A stretch of DNA of 36,632 nucleotides from HGM20899 sp964615195 (GCA_964615195.1 CAZTNG010000012.1:1-36632), one strand, 5' to 3'. Positions 1 to 8,698 are shown, numbered from the stretch's first letter. The notes: generated from the letters alone by a model not told the origin. A program made the numbers and translations.

Positions 1-310
1 AAACGATATTTACTTTAATGATGTAAATTTTGCGCACATTATAGCTTAATAGGAGTATAACTTCATAAATTTTTACTTATTTAATAAAAGAACATTGAAA
101 ATATGAAATTAAAATGATTAGTAATAATAGATTTAAGTGCTATAAAACAAATCGTTTTAAGTTTTTTAAATATTTGTTTATTAGATAATAATATATTTCT
201 TATATATTATTATTTTTAATATAGCAGTAGCTATAATTAGAACGTTACATATTTGTTTGTAGTATAAAGGTCCAAAAGTAGGACCTCTATATTTGTTTTT
301 TAGTAATATT
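1..310. other. AT-rich intergenic stretch downstream of panC
   Basis: This stretch follows the 3' end of the pan genes. I see no open reading frame of useful length and no tRNA-like structure. The only structured element is the short hairpin at 268-286, listed separately. panD, which follows panC in E. coli, is not here. Confidence 0.6.
268..286 (-). terminator. Possible terminator after panC
   Basis: A perfect 6-bp stem (AGGTCC / GGACCT) with a 7-nt loop lies 25 bases beyond the panC stop codon. On the minus strand only three T residues follow the stem. On the plus strand a T6 run begins about nine bases after it, so it could equally serve a gene arriving from the left of the window. The assignment is weak. 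Confidence 0.4.
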
Positions 311-1168
311 TTATTTGTGTTCAACTACTAAATTATCAATAAGTCGTACTTTTCCAAGGTAGGCAGCAACTAAAACTGCAATCTTTTTTGAATTTTGTAT
401 TTCTGGATTTAAAGTATAAGCATCAACAAGAGTTAAATCGTCAGTTTTAAAACCACAATTGTCTATATTATTGATTGCTTCTTCAATCAAGCTATGAACA
501 TTTTTAAAGTTAGATAGAGTTTTTAACTTATCACCAAGTTTGTTAAGTTCTTGATTAAGTTTAGGTGCTATTGTTCTTTCGGCTTGGTTTAAAAGATTGT
601 TGCGTGAAGAATATGCTAGCCCGTCTTCATGGCGCACTATTGGCACTTCAATAATTTTTAATTGAAAATTAAGATCGAAAACCATTTCTTTTATTAATGC
701 TACTTGTTGGTAATCTTTTAATCCGAAGCATGCAAAATCTGGTTGTACAATATTGAATAGTTTACTAACTACTGTTGCAACACCTCTAAAATGACCTGGA
801 CGTAGTTGTCCTTCTAGGCTATTACATAGATCAGGTACTTCAACATAGCTTTGAAGTCTCATTCCTTGAGGATACATTATTTCTGGTGTAGGAGTAAATA
901 CCGCGTCAACTCCAGCTTCTTCTAAAAGTTTGATATCATTTTCTAATGTACGTGGATAATTTTGCAGATCTTCAACTCTATCAAATTGCATTGGATTTAC
1001 AAAAACGCTGACAATAACTTTGTCTGCAGTTTTTTTTGCTTCTTTAACGAGTGCTAAATGGCCACAATGTAAATTACCCATTGTTGGAACTAAAGCAATG
1101 GTTTTAAGCTCATGTTTAAAGTTTGAAACGATATTTCTAATTTCATTTATTGTTGCTGCTACTTTCAT
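311..1168 (-). CDS. panC: Pantothenate synthetase (pantoate--beta-alanine ligase)
   Basis: This cytoplasmic enzyme condenses pantoate with beta-alanine using ATP (through pantoyl-adenylate), the last step of vitamin B5 synthesis. The 285-residue length is normal for the family. The nucleotide-binding HxGH motif sits in PTMGNLHCGHL (H34 and H37). SVFVNPMQF, the FGLKDYQQ loop and the KMSKS-like SSRN segment are all present. It begins 23 bases after the panB stop codon and should be co-transcribed with panB from the promoter at 2043-2071. Nothing is missing or odd. panD, the usual source of beta-alanine in E. coli, is not in the window. Confidence 0.97.
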   Translation of the reverse strand: MKVAATINEIRNIVSNFKHELKTIALVPTMGNLHCGHLALVKEAKKTADKVIVSVFVNPMQFDRVEDLQNYPRTLENDIKLLEEAGVDAVFTPTPEIMYPQGMRLQSYVEVPDLCNSLEGQLRPGHFRGVATVVSKLFNIVQPDFACFGLKDYQQVALIKEMVFDLNFQLKIIEVPIVRHEDGLAYSSRNNLLNQAERTIAPKLNQELNKLGDKLKTLSNFKNVHSLIEEAINNIDNCGFKTDDLTLVDAYTLNPEIQNSKKIAVLVAAYLGKVRLIDNLVVEHK

Positions 1169-1191
1169 ACAAAAATTCTTCTTATTTATGC

Positions 1192-1983
1192 TTAATTGAA
1201 GCTATGTGCTTCATCTGGATAGTTTTCTAGTTCGACCTCTGTAATATATTTTTTAACAGCAGATCTTATATCACCTGTTTCTGCTAAAAAGTTTCTAGCA
1301 AATTTAGGTGTATGTCCTGGTGTAATTCCTAGAGCATCATGCATTACTAGAATTTGGCCGTCAGTATCTTTGCCAGCTCCAATACCAATAACTGGAATGT
1401 GCAGAGTTTGCGTAATTGTTTTTGCTAATTCGGCAGGAACGCATTCTATAACAATCATTGATGCACCTGCAGCTTCAATAGCAAGGCAATCATTAATTAA
1501 ACTTTTTGCTTTGTCTTCAGTTCTACCTTGTATTTTGTATCCACCAAAAACATTTACTGATTGAGGTGTTAAGCCGAGGTGTCCACATACTGGTATACCA
1601 TTATTAACTAAGCATTTAATAGTTTCTACTAGAAATTCACCACCTTCAAGTTTTACAACATTAGCCCCAGCTCGCATAAGTTTGGCTGCATTGATACATG
1701 CATCTTGTGTGTTTGAATATGTCATAAAAGGCATGTCTGCTAGTACTAACGCATTTTTCACGCCATTACGAACACAGGTGGTATGGTAGGCAATATCATC
1801 AATAGATACTTTTAGTGTATCTGTGTCACCTTTGATTGTCATGCCAAGAGAATCGCCTATAAGAATTGCAGGGATTCCTGCTTCATCAAAAATTTGAGCA
1901 AAGCTTGCATCATATGCGGTGATAGTGGCAAACTTTTTCTTTTCTTCCTTGTATTTTTGCAAGGTTGTTACTGTTACAGTCAT
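1192..1983 (-). CDS. panB: 3-methyl-2-oxobutanoate hydroxymethyltransferase
   Basis: PanB transfers a hydroxymethyl group from methylenetetrahydrofolate to alpha-ketoisovalerate to make ketopantoate, the first committed step to pantothenate. The sequence follows E. coli PanB almost throughout: TITAYDASFA, the VGDSLGM-like IGDSLGM, ADMPFM, VKLEGGE, CGHLGLTPQSV and IGIGAGKDTDGQ. The open frame extends 21 bases upstream to another ATG (position 2004), but a GGAGGA Shine-Dalgarno (1992-1997) lies between the two ATGs, 8 bases before the inner one. I therefore start at 1983, giving 263 residues against 264 in E. coli. It lies between folK and panC on the same strand. Confidence 0.96.
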   Translation of the reverse strand: MTVTVTTLQKYKEEKKKFATITAYDASFAQIFDEAGIPAILIGDSLGMTIKGDTDTLKVSIDDIAYHTTCVRNGVKNALVLADMPFMTYSNTQDACINAAKLMRAGANVVKLEGGEFLVETIKCLVNNGIPVCGHLGLTPQSVNVFGGYKIQGRTEDKAKSLINDCLAIEAAGASMIVIECVPAELAKTITQTLHIPVIGIGAGKDTDGQILVMHDALGITPGHTPKFARNFLAETGDIRSAVKKYITEVELENYPDEAHSFN

Positions 1984-1991
1984 TTTAACCG

Positions 1992-1997
1992 TCCTCC
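1992..1997 (-). promoter_or_regulatory. Shine-Dalgarno that fixes the panB start
   Basis: GGAGGA on the minus strand, 8 bases before the ATG at 1983. The alternative upstream ATG at 2004 precedes this site, and I see no good ribosome-binding sequence in front of it. Confidence 0.8.
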
Positions 1998-2042
1998 ACA
2001 ACATTCTGTACCTATGTTTTAGGTTTGAATGTAACAGCGCAA

Positions 2043-2071
2043 AGTATACTACATTGCTAATTGAATGACAA
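2043..2071 (-). promoter_or_regulatory. Sigma-70 promoter for panBC
   Basis: On the minus strand TTGTCA (2066-2071) and TATACT (2043-2048) are 17 bases apart, each matching consensus at five of six positions. The -35 box starts 5 bases beyond the folK stop codon, so panB and panC can be transcribed separately from pcnB-folK. The expected transcript start is near 2036, leaving a leader of about 50 bases. Confidence 0.65.
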
Positions 2072-2075
2072 AGAG

Positions 2076-2573
2076 CTAATTGTCTTTGATTTTTTTGATA
2101 GCTATAACATCTTCCAGTGGAAGATTTTTTAAATAATTACAAAGCTTTTCATTATTGTTAAGTATGAATTGAGGAAATATTTCTAAAAGTGGAATCACTA
2201 CAAATGCACGGTTAAGTATTTCAGGATGAGGCACCGTTAATCTTTGGGTTGATATGTTTTCATTACCATAGAATAATAAATCTAAATCTAGAGTTCTTGG
2301 GCCCCAATGTCTATTTCTAATTCGACGATGTTTTTGTTCTAATAATTGTAGTCCATCTAGAAGTTCATGAGCGCTTAAATTTGTTTCAATTTCAGCAACA
2401 GCATTAATAAAATTAGGTTGATCTTGAGGTCCAACAGGTTTGGTAGAATAAAGACTGCTTGTTTTAATCAAGCATGTTTGTGATAGTTGACTCAATTCTA
2501 CTATAGCCTGTTTTATTTGATTTTGCGGATCTTCAAGGTTAGAACCTAAACCTATAATTGCTGTTACTGTCAT
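2076..2573 (-). CDS. folK: 6-hydroxymethyl-7,8-dihydropterin pyrophosphokinase (HPPK)
   Basis: HPPK transfers pyrophosphate from ATP to 6-hydroxymethyl-dihydropterin, making the substrate of dihydropteroate synthase in folate synthesis. The 165-residue protein has the N-terminal IIGLGSNL motif, the pterin-binding PVGPQDQPNFINAV segment and the signature RHWGPRTLDLDLL, in which D96 and D98 match the magnesium-binding aspartates. Its stop codon is 92 bases before the panB start, and its own start is 24 bases after the pcnB stop, so it is probably co-transcribed with pcnB. The pcnB-folK-panB-panC order matches E. coli. Confidence 0.96.
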   Translation of the reverse strand: MTVTAIIGLGSNLEDPQNQIKQAIVELSQLSQTCLIKTSSLYSTKPVGPQDQPNFINAVAEIETNLSAHELLDGLQLLEQKHRRIRNRHWGPRTLDLDLLFYGNENISTQRLTVPHPEILNRAFVVIPLLEIFPQFILNNNEKLCNYLKNLPLEDVIAIKKIKDN

Positions 2574-2597
2574 TTTAAATTATCCTAGACTTGCCAA

Positions 2598-4082
2598 TTA
2601 TTCCATTGCATTAATATTTATATTTTTAGCACTAGGTTTTTGACGTCTAAAACTTTTTTTACTGCTGTTATGCTGCTTCTCATTTCTATATGGAGATGGT
2701 CCATTTTCACGTTTCACCTGAGAAACTCTAGCTTTAAATCTAGTTTTCTTAGGTTGAGGATTTTCTTCTTGTTGCTTTATAAGCGACTTACGGCTACGCA
2801 TTTCAATTGGAACGTAAAATTCGTAAGCAGATTGCCATAGCTTTGCTATTGGTTTTAGTTCTGGATCAAAGTGTGAACGCAAGATAAAGAAATCCATGGA
2901 AGCTCTAAAAATACCTCTCCAAACTAATTGTTCAGGATTATTTTGATTTTGAGGTTCTTCCAACTCAATCAACATTTTCCATATATCAATTATATCTGTG
3001 ACTGCTTTAGCAGGAATGGACGTGATTTCATTTTGTTTACCTAATACAATTTTTGCACCCATTTCCATGATTTGTTCAGGTTTTAGGAACATGTATTTTT
3101 CTAAAGTAGTCATCCTACGGTATAGGTGTTCAACAAGAGGCCATAACATAACTGCATACAAGAAGTGAGGCATGTTGCGCTTACCTTGATTATACCTTTG
3201 ATCTGAACTAACAAGAGAGAAATGAATAAAATCAAAAAATTCATGATCTTCAAGTAACGAACCCTGCTCAGTAAGCAGATATTGCATCACACTATCACTC
3301 ATTATTAACTCAAAACTTTGAGCTCCATGTCCTGTTAGGAATAACTTATTGAATTCCTCAAACATTCTCGCAGCTGGGATTTGTTTTAATAAAGGCAGTA
3401 GGTCAGGTATTAATTCTTTTGTGCGATCAGTTATTGTAAATCCGAGTTTCGCTGCAAAGCGGTAAGCTCTAATCATTCTAACAGGATCTTCACGGAATCG
3501 CAGATTAGGATCACCAATTATCTCTATATTACCGTGTAACAAATCGTAAAAACCGCCATGATAATCATGGATGGCATTTTCATAAGGGGAGTAATAAAGT
3601 GCATTTATACTATAATCTCTGCGTATAGCGTCTTCACTTAAATTAGTTCCGTATTGATTGTCTCTTAGAAGCATTCCATTTTCAGAAGTGAATTTATTTT
3701 TATCTGAAACTTCATCTTCTTTTCTGCGGAATGTGGCAACTTCAATAATAGTGTTATTGAATATTACATGTACCAATCTAAATCGGCGTCCTATTATGCG
3801 AGAACGATTAAAGATTTTTTTTACCTGTTCTGGAGTGGCATCTGTAACCACGTCAAAATCCTTGGGCGCTTTTCCAAGTAGTAAATCTCTAACGCCACCA
3901 CCAACAAGATAGGCTCTATAATTTGCTGTGTGTAATTTTCTGATAACCTGTAATGCTTCTTTACTTATTAAACTTTTGTCTATTAAGTTTCCTGGCAGAG
4001 TTAGATGGGCTGAACCCTGCTTATCAACTAGAGCTTTGTTTTTTGCTGCTAAAGCTTCTAGTTTTAGTGTATCTGCTAAAAT
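2598..4082 (-). CDS. pcnB: Poly(A) polymerase I, probable ATT start
   Basis: PcnB adds 3' poly(A) tails to RNAs and promotes their decay. The nucleotidyltransferase motif VGGGVRDLLLG is followed by KDFDVVTDA, whose two aspartates are the metal ligands. GRRFRLVHV, REDPVRMIRA and FAAKLGF follow the E. coli protein, and the C-terminus is a long basic tail, also a family trait. The frame is open to an ATG at 4112, but a strong GGAGGT Shine-Dalgarno lies downstream of that ATG and 5 bases before an in-frame ATT at 4082. E. coli pcnB is known to start at AUU, so I use ATT, giving 494 residues. If the ATG is used, the protein has ten more residues. Confidence 0.95.
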   Translation of the reverse strand: MLADTLKLEALAAKNKALVDKQGSAHLTLPGNLIDKSLISKEALQVIRKLHTANYRAYLVGGGVRDLLLGKAPKDFDVVTDATPEQVKKIFNRSRIIGRRFRLVHVIFNNTIIEVATFRRKEDEVSDKNKFTSENGMLLRDNQYGTNLSEDAIRRDYSINALYYSPYENAIHDYHGGFYDLLHGNIEIIGDPNLRFREDPVRMIRAYRFAAKLGFTITDRTKELIPDLLPLLKQIPAARMFEEFNKLFLTGHGAQSFELIMSDSVMQYLLTEQGSLLEDHEFFDFIHFSLVSSDQRYNQGKRNMPHFLYAVMLWPLVEHLYRRMTTLEKYMFLKPEQIMEMGAKIVLGKQNEITSIPAKAVTDIIDIWKMLIELEEPQNQNNPEQLVWRGIFRASMDFFILRSHFDPELKPIAKLWQSAYEFYVPIEMRSRKSLIKQQEENPQPKKTRFKARVSQVKRENGPSPYRNEKQHNSSKKSFRRQKPSAKNININAME

Positions 4083-4087
4083 AGTAC

Positions 4088-4093
4088 ACCTCC
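4088..4093 (-). promoter_or_regulatory. Shine-Dalgarno in front of the pcnB ATT start
   Basis: GGAGGT on the minus strand, 5 bases before ATT (4082-4080). It lies inside the longer ATG-initiated frame, at codons 7-9, where it would have no use for the upstream ATG. No other in-frame ATG, GTG or TTG sits at a suitable distance downstream. Confidence 0.75.
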
Positions 4094-4166
4094 AAGTGTA
4101 TTTTATTTTCATTAATTTGTGGTTTCATTTTCCACATTTATTAAGCTTATTTCTATTAAAATTGAA

Positions 4167-4209
4167 ATTATAGGAACTATGATACTATTTTTTGTTATAA
4201 AAATCTCAA
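4167..4209 (-). promoter_or_regulatory. Candidate pcnB promoter region
   Basis: Two overlapping possibilities are visible on the minus strand. TTGAGA (4204-4209) is 16 bases from TAGTAT (4182-4187). A perfect TATAAT hexamer (4167-4172) lies further down but lacks a good -35 box. Either would give a leader of roughly 75-95 bases ahead of the ATT start. I cannot choose between them. Confidence 0.35.
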
Positions 4210-4297
4210 AGAAGATAATTGTTTGCTATATATTTTATAAATTGGAAGTGTTTATATAAAATATATACAAGAAAATCTTAGACTTTTATAGGTTGTT

Positions 4298-5152
4298 TTA
4301 ACTTAAATGATTTTCTAATGGTATTTTTTTATAATTAAATTGGTTAATAGCTTCTGATATTATTGAACTGCAATTGTTTCCTAGAGGAATTGGTTGTCCT
4401 AAAAAGGATAAAGCTTTTTTTAATAGTTCTGGTGCGTTATTTAAATTTAAAGGAGTTGCATGGTTTTGTTTAGAAATTTTTAATCCATTTTTGTCAAGAG
4501 CTAGTGGTAGGTGAATGTATTTAGGAATATTGTATTGTAAAGCTTTCATTAGACTAATTTGTTTAAATGTATCTATTATTAAATCATTTCCTCTAACGAT
4601 TTCAGTAATACCTGTTATATTGTCATCTATTACACTTACTAAATTATATGCAAAGAATCCATCGTGACGTTTGAGTATGAAATCTTCATTTTTGATATTA
4701 AGAGATATATTTCCATGAATTAAATCTTCAAAATTTGTGATATTGCTATTATTGATAAAACGAATAGCGTAAGGAGTTACAGGTGGTAATTTTTTTTCAA
4801 TACAGAAAGCTGGGTGTATGCCATTGTTTGCTTTAATAATGGATCTAGAACAATCACAGCCATAAGTTTGGTTATGTTTTATTAGTTTTGATAAAACCTC
4901 TTCATACAAATCTAATCTTTGGGATTGATATAATATTGATCCATCAATATTTAAACAAAAAGCATCCAAACACCGAAGAATATTTTCAGAGTAAATCTTT
5001 TTACATCTGAGAAAATCAATGTCCTCAATACGCAAATGCCAGAAGCCTTTTTGGCTTCTGGCTCTTAGAAAACTACCTAAAGCAGTAATTAGGGAGCCAA
5101 AATGCAACTCACCTGTAGGACTTGGTGCAAATCGGCCACAATAGGTTTGCAC
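4298..5152 (-). CDS. gluQ: Glutamyl-Q tRNA(Asp) synthetase
   Basis: GluQRS is a short paralogue of glutamyl-tRNA synthetase. It charges glutamate onto the queuosine base at position 34 of tRNA-Asp rather than onto the tRNA end. The 284-residue length, without an anticodon-binding domain, is typical. Visible are GRFAPSPTGELHFGSL (with the HIGH-like HFGS), a zinc site with C99, C101 and C117 (H113 stands where E. coli has Tyr114) and the KMSKS-like LKISKQN. It starts with GTG directly after the dksA stop codon (TAG then GTG), 8 bases after an AAGGAG Shine-Dalgarno inside the end of dksA, which suggests translational coupling. The dksA-gluQ pairing is common in gammaproteobacteria. Confidence 0.95.
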   Translation of the reverse strand: MQTYCGRFAPSPTGELHFGSLITALGSFLRARSQKGFWHLRIEDIDFLRCKKIYSENILRCLDAFCLNIDGSILYQSQRLDLYEEVLSKLIKHNQTYGCDCSRSIIKANNGIHPAFCIEKKLPPVTPYAIRFINNSNITNFEDLIHGNISLNIKNEDFILKRHDGFFAYNLVSVIDDNITGITEIVRGNDLIIDTFKQISLMKALQYNIPKYIHLPLALDKNGLKISKQNHATPLNLNNAPELLKKALSFLGQPIPLGNNCSSIISEAINQFNYKKIPLENHLS

Positions 5153-5599
5153 CTATTTAACTCCTTGCTTTTCCTTAGTTTCTGCTAATAATTTACAATT
5201 TACGCAAAGGTCTGCTGTTGGTCGAGCTTCAAGTCTTTTGATACCTATCTCCTCGCCGCAATCGTCGCAATAACCAAAGTCGTCAGAATCTAGCTTACGA
5301 ATTGTTTTTTCAATTTTTTTGATAAGCTTTCTTTCGCGATCACGAGCTCTCAATTCTAAAGCAAATTCTTCTTCTTGAGTCGCTCTATCTAGAGGATCTG
5401 GATAATTTGCAGTTTCATCGTTCATGTGGTCAATTGTACGCTCAACTTCTTGTCTTAGTTGAGCATGCCATGCTTCGAGTATTTTGCGGAAGTGAGACTT
5501 CTGCTTATCGTTCATGTATTCTTCACCAGGCTTTACTTCATATGGAGCAACGCCGGCAATGGCTAGAGGACCCAATTCGAAATTTTTGTTGTCGCTCAT
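5153..5599 (-). CDS. dksA: RNA polymerase-binding transcription factor DksA
   Basis: DksA enters the RNA polymerase secondary channel and, with ppGpp, lowers rRNA promoter activity and raises amino-acid biosynthesis promoters. The 148 residues align end to end with the 151-residue E. coli protein. The coiled coil covers about residues 35-105, and its tip keeps D68-x-x-D71-x-A73, the residues that act near the polymerase active site. The zinc finger has all four cysteines (C111, C114, C132, C135). A GGAG Shine-Dalgarno precedes the ATG. It is the first gene of the dksA-gluQ unit and is divergent from mrcB. Confidence 0.98.
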   Translation of the reverse strand: MSDNKNFELGPLAIAGVAPYEVKPGEEYMNDKQKSHFRKILEAWHAQLRQEVERTIDHMNDETANYPDPLDRATQEEEFALELRARDRERKLIKKIEKTIRKLDSDDFGYCDDCGEEIGIKRLEARPTADLCVNCKLLAETKEKQGVK

Positions 5600-6202
5600 A
5601 GTCTATCTCCTATTATAACTTTTTTCATTAGGAATGCTTTTTGTAGAAAAAGTAAAGTCAAACAATATTACGTTTCCTGCTACTGATTTGAAAAATACAT
5701 TAAACGAGTTTATGTGTATTATTAATCTGTAACAAAGCTATCCTCACATTATTATTACTGTTTATATTTTTACCTCACAATTTAGTAAGGTTAACTCCAA
5801 ATAAAAACAGCAAGAAATTTTTATTATATATGTTGTTTATTAGCAAGTGCATTAAATTTGTATTAATTTTTAATAAATTATGTGTTATGTGGCATTTTTA
5901 TAAAAAATGTTAATTCATTAGATGAAAAATTTTTTGGATGGTTACTTTAAAATGTGAAAAGTCTTCTATAAATCAGCTATTTAAAATTCACTTATATGGT
6001 GTTTTTATCATTTTTAGTATTCGAAGTAAAGATTGTTTTCAGTATGGTATTTAGTATATTGATAATAGTTAATTTTCTAGAAATATTTAATATTTTTAGA
6101 GTGATATTTATGAATATTGCACCAAATAAAGTAAGTTAAGTATATAATTCGCGATATCTATTATTTACGTCTATTATTTTTGGTCGAGTTGGTTATTTAT
6201 AA
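5600..6202. other. 600-base intergenic gap between dksA and mrcB
   Basis: This very AT-rich gap separates two divergent genes and must hold both promoters. I find no credible open reading frame, tRNA or strong hairpin. In E. coli the space between dksA and mrcB holds sfsA, thpR and hrpB. None is recognisable here. Confidence 0.6.
6117..6148 (+). promoter_or_regulatory. Candidate mrcB promoter
   Basis: TTGCAC (6117-6122) lies 18 bases before TATATA (6141-6146), which overlaps a perfect TATAAT (6143-6148). The predicted transcript start is about 45-50 bases before the mrcB ATG. The AT-rich setting makes chance matches common. Confidence 0.35.
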
Positions 6203-8536
6203 ATGTCTGGTAATAAAGCAAGTAAAGCGTCATGGCGAAGAAAATTTTTATGTTTATTTGTTAAATTAAGCATTGTTTTTATTTTTGTGATTTCAGGAAT
6301 TATTGTTTATTACTACTTCCAAGTTTCTAGTAGTCGTTTAGAAGCAGAACATAAATGGTCTACACCTGCAATTGTTTATAGTAGGCCGTTAGAGCTTACT
6401 GTTGATCAAAAAATTACTTATGATCAAATGAAACATGAGTTATTACTTTTAAAATATAGACTTGTAAAAAATCCTAAAAATCCTGGTGAATATGGTGAAA
6501 GTGTTGATAAATCAAAATTAGTTATTATTCGTAGAGCTTTTGATTTTCCTGATGGAAGAGAAGAGTCAAGACCGATATTGATTAGCTTCAATAATAATAA
6601 AATTTCTAGAATTCAAGACGCAGATACAAAAGGTGATATTGATTATATATTAATGGATCCTGTTTTATTAGATAGACTTTCAGCTCATAACGAAGAAGAC
6701 AGAATTGTGATAACTCTTGATGATATACCTCAAAAGCTTATTGATACTTTAATATATGTTGAAGATCGTAGCTTTTATGATCATTATGGTGTTAATCCTT
6801 GGGCAATAATTAGAGCTATGGCTATAAATTTAAAGGCAGGAAAAACTGTCCAAGGCGGAAGTACAATTACTCAGCAGCTTGTTAAAAATTATTTCCTTAC
6901 TAGAGAAAAAAGCTTTGATAGAAAAATACGTGAATTATTTATGTCTTTAATTGTTGATGCTAGATATGGAAAAGATCAAGTTTTAGAGATGTATTTTAAT
7001 GAAATTTATTTAGGTCACGGTTCAAAGGATATTTATGGTTTTGGATTAGCCTCATATTTTTATTTTGGTGTACCTGTTAATGAATTAACCTGGGATCAAG
7101 TTGCATTAATGGTAGGTATGATTAAAGGTCCTTCATTGTATGATCCAAGACGAAATCCTGAGAGAGCATTGCAGCGTCGTAATCTTGTATTAAAATTAAT
7201 GGTTGATGCTGGAAAAATTTCTGAAAATGATTATAAGAAATATAGTTCTAAGCCTTTAGGTGTAATCAATAATGATAATTTTGGAATAATGAAGGTTCCA
7301 GGTTACATAAGTTTACTTAAGAGTGAATTAGAAACAGCTTTAGGTCCGGATTATTTGTCTAATGAAGATATGGTAATTTTTACAAGTCTTGATCCTCAAG
7401 TTCAGCTTGCAGCTGATAGTGCTGTTAGACAAGTAATACCAACGTTAGCTAAAAAATATAAGCAGAAATCTCTTCAAACTGCTGTTGTTGTTAGCAATTG
7501 GAGAACAGGTGACGTTTTAGCTGTAGTTGGTAGCAGTGATCCTTCATTTCCAGGATTAAATCGAGTAACAAAAGCTAAAAGACAAATTGGTTCTTTAGTT
7601 AAGCCTGCAGCTTATTTAACAGCATTTAATAATGGTTGGCATTTAGGGTCTATGGTATATGATAGTCCAGTAACAATTAAATTGAAAAATGGAACGACTT
7701 GGACACCTAGAAATTTTGATGGTAAATTTTTAGGTTGGCTACATTTATATAAAGGATTTGCACAATCCAGGAATGTCCCAATGGTAAGAGTCGGTATGAA
7801 TTATGGTGTCGATCAATTAGTAGATAATTTACATAGATTGGGTGTTAGAGAAAATATAGATCCAGTGCCTAGTGTTTTTTTAGGAAGTGTTGCTATGACA
7901 CCATTTGAAGTTAATCAGATGTATGCAACAATTGCAACTGAAGGAGCTTATAAACCATTATCTGCTATAAGAACGGTTATAGCCAAAAAAGAAGTTATTT
8001 ACGATAGAGCTGCAGTCTTAGATGCAAAACAGGTTGTTGATCCTAGAAATGCATATTTAGCTATATATGGCATGACTGTAGTAACAACTGAAGGAACAGC
8101 AAGATCTCTTAGAGCTAATCCAAATGTTAAAGCTGATATGGTTTTAGCAGGAAAAACAGGAACTTCAAATGATTCTCGAGATTCATGGTTTAGCGGTTTT
8201 GATAATGATGAACTTATGACAGTGTGGATCGGAAATGATGATAACACAAGTACAAAACTAACTGGTTCATCTGGAGCTCTAAAAGTTTATGATAAATTTG
8301 TATCAATTAGAGGTGTTAAATCACTAGATTTAGCTAGACCTGAGGGAATTTCATTCGTTAATTTTAATCATGAAGGATTTATTATGAATGAAGATAATTG
8401 CCGCGATGTAGCAAATTATATTCGTTTACCAGTGAGAACAGATATGATTACTTCCGCTCAAAGGAAGGATTGTAAGAACTTTTTTGAAAATGCTGTTGAT
8501 GGAACAAAGGATTTTTTTGAGAATTTATTTAATTAA
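6203..8536 (+). CDS. mrcB: Penicillin-binding protein 1B (bifunctional transglycosylase/transpeptidase)
   Basis: PBP1B polymerises lipid II into glycan strands and crosslinks them in the periplasm. The 777 residues run in the usual order: a basic cytosolic tail, one membrane segment (about residues 17-38), a UB2H-like region (about 55-155) that in E. coli binds LpoB, a GT51 domain and a transpeptidase domain. GT51 shows the catalytic glutamate E187 in VEDRSFYDH and QGGSTITQQ at 217-225. The transpeptidase has all three motifs: S464-x-x-K467 in IGSLVKPAAY, S522-R-N and K651-T-G-T. LpoB is not in the window. No strong ribosome-binding site precedes the ATG. Confidence 0.97.
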   Translation: MSGNKASKASWRRKFLCLFVKLSIVFIFVISGIIVYYYFQVSSSRLEAEHKWSTPAIVYSRPLELTVDQKITYDQMKHELLLLKYRLVKNPKNPGEYGESVDKSKLVIIRRAFDFPDGREESRPILISFNNNKISRIQDADTKGDIDYILMDPVLLDRLSAHNEEDRIVITLDDIPQKLIDTLIYVEDRSFYDHYGVNPWAIIRAMAINLKAGKTVQGGSTITQQLVKNYFLTREKSFDRKIRELFMSLIVDARYGKDQVLEMYFNEIYLGHGSKDIYGFGLASYFYFGVPVNELTWDQVALMVGMIKGPSLYDPRRNPERALQRRNLVLKLMVDAGKISENDYKKYSSKPLGVINNDNFGIMKVPGYISLLKSELETALGPDYLSNEDMVIFTSLDPQVQLAADSAVRQVIPTLAKKYKQKSLQTAVVVSNWRTGDVLAVVGSSDPSFPGLNRVTKAKRQIGSLVKPAAYLTAFNNGWHLGSMVYDSPVTIKLKNGTTWTPRNFDGKFLGWLHLYKGFAQSRNVPMVRVGMNYGVDQLVDNLHRLGVRENIDPVPSVFLGSVAMTPFEVNQMYATIATEGAYKPLSAIRTVIAKKEVIYDRAAVLDAKQVVDPRNAYLAIYGMTVVTTEGTARSLRANPNVKADMVLAGKTGTSNDSRDSWFSGFDNDELMTVWIGNDDNTSTKLTGSSGALKVYDKFVSIRGVKSLDLARPEGISFVNFNHEGFIMNEDNCRDVANYIRLPVRTDMITSAQRKDCKNFFENAVDGTKDFFENLFN

Positions 8537-8689
8537 ATTTTTGTGCCAATTTTGAGATGTTTTTGGGTGATATTGGTAAAATATAGGTGAGTGTTTGGAA
8601 TAAATAACTATTTGATAATTTTGAATTGTGCGGTAATTCTAAGATAATTTATCGCGTTTTGGTGCTATGCGTAAATTTATTCCACAGTG

Positions 8690-8698
8690 TGATAAAAT
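8690..8698 (+). promoter_or_regulatory. Candidate extended -10 promoter for the FliK-like gene
   Basis: TGATAAAAT matches the extended -10 form (TG, one base, then TAAAAT), 41 bases before the ATG at 8740. No convincing -35 box is present. I looked for flagellar sigma-28 and sigma-54 signatures in the 203-base gap and saw none. Confidence 0.35.

Noticed and set aside
4083..4112. ATG at 4112 as the pcnB start
   Set aside because: The only strong ribosome-binding site lies downstream of it and serves the ATT at 4082.
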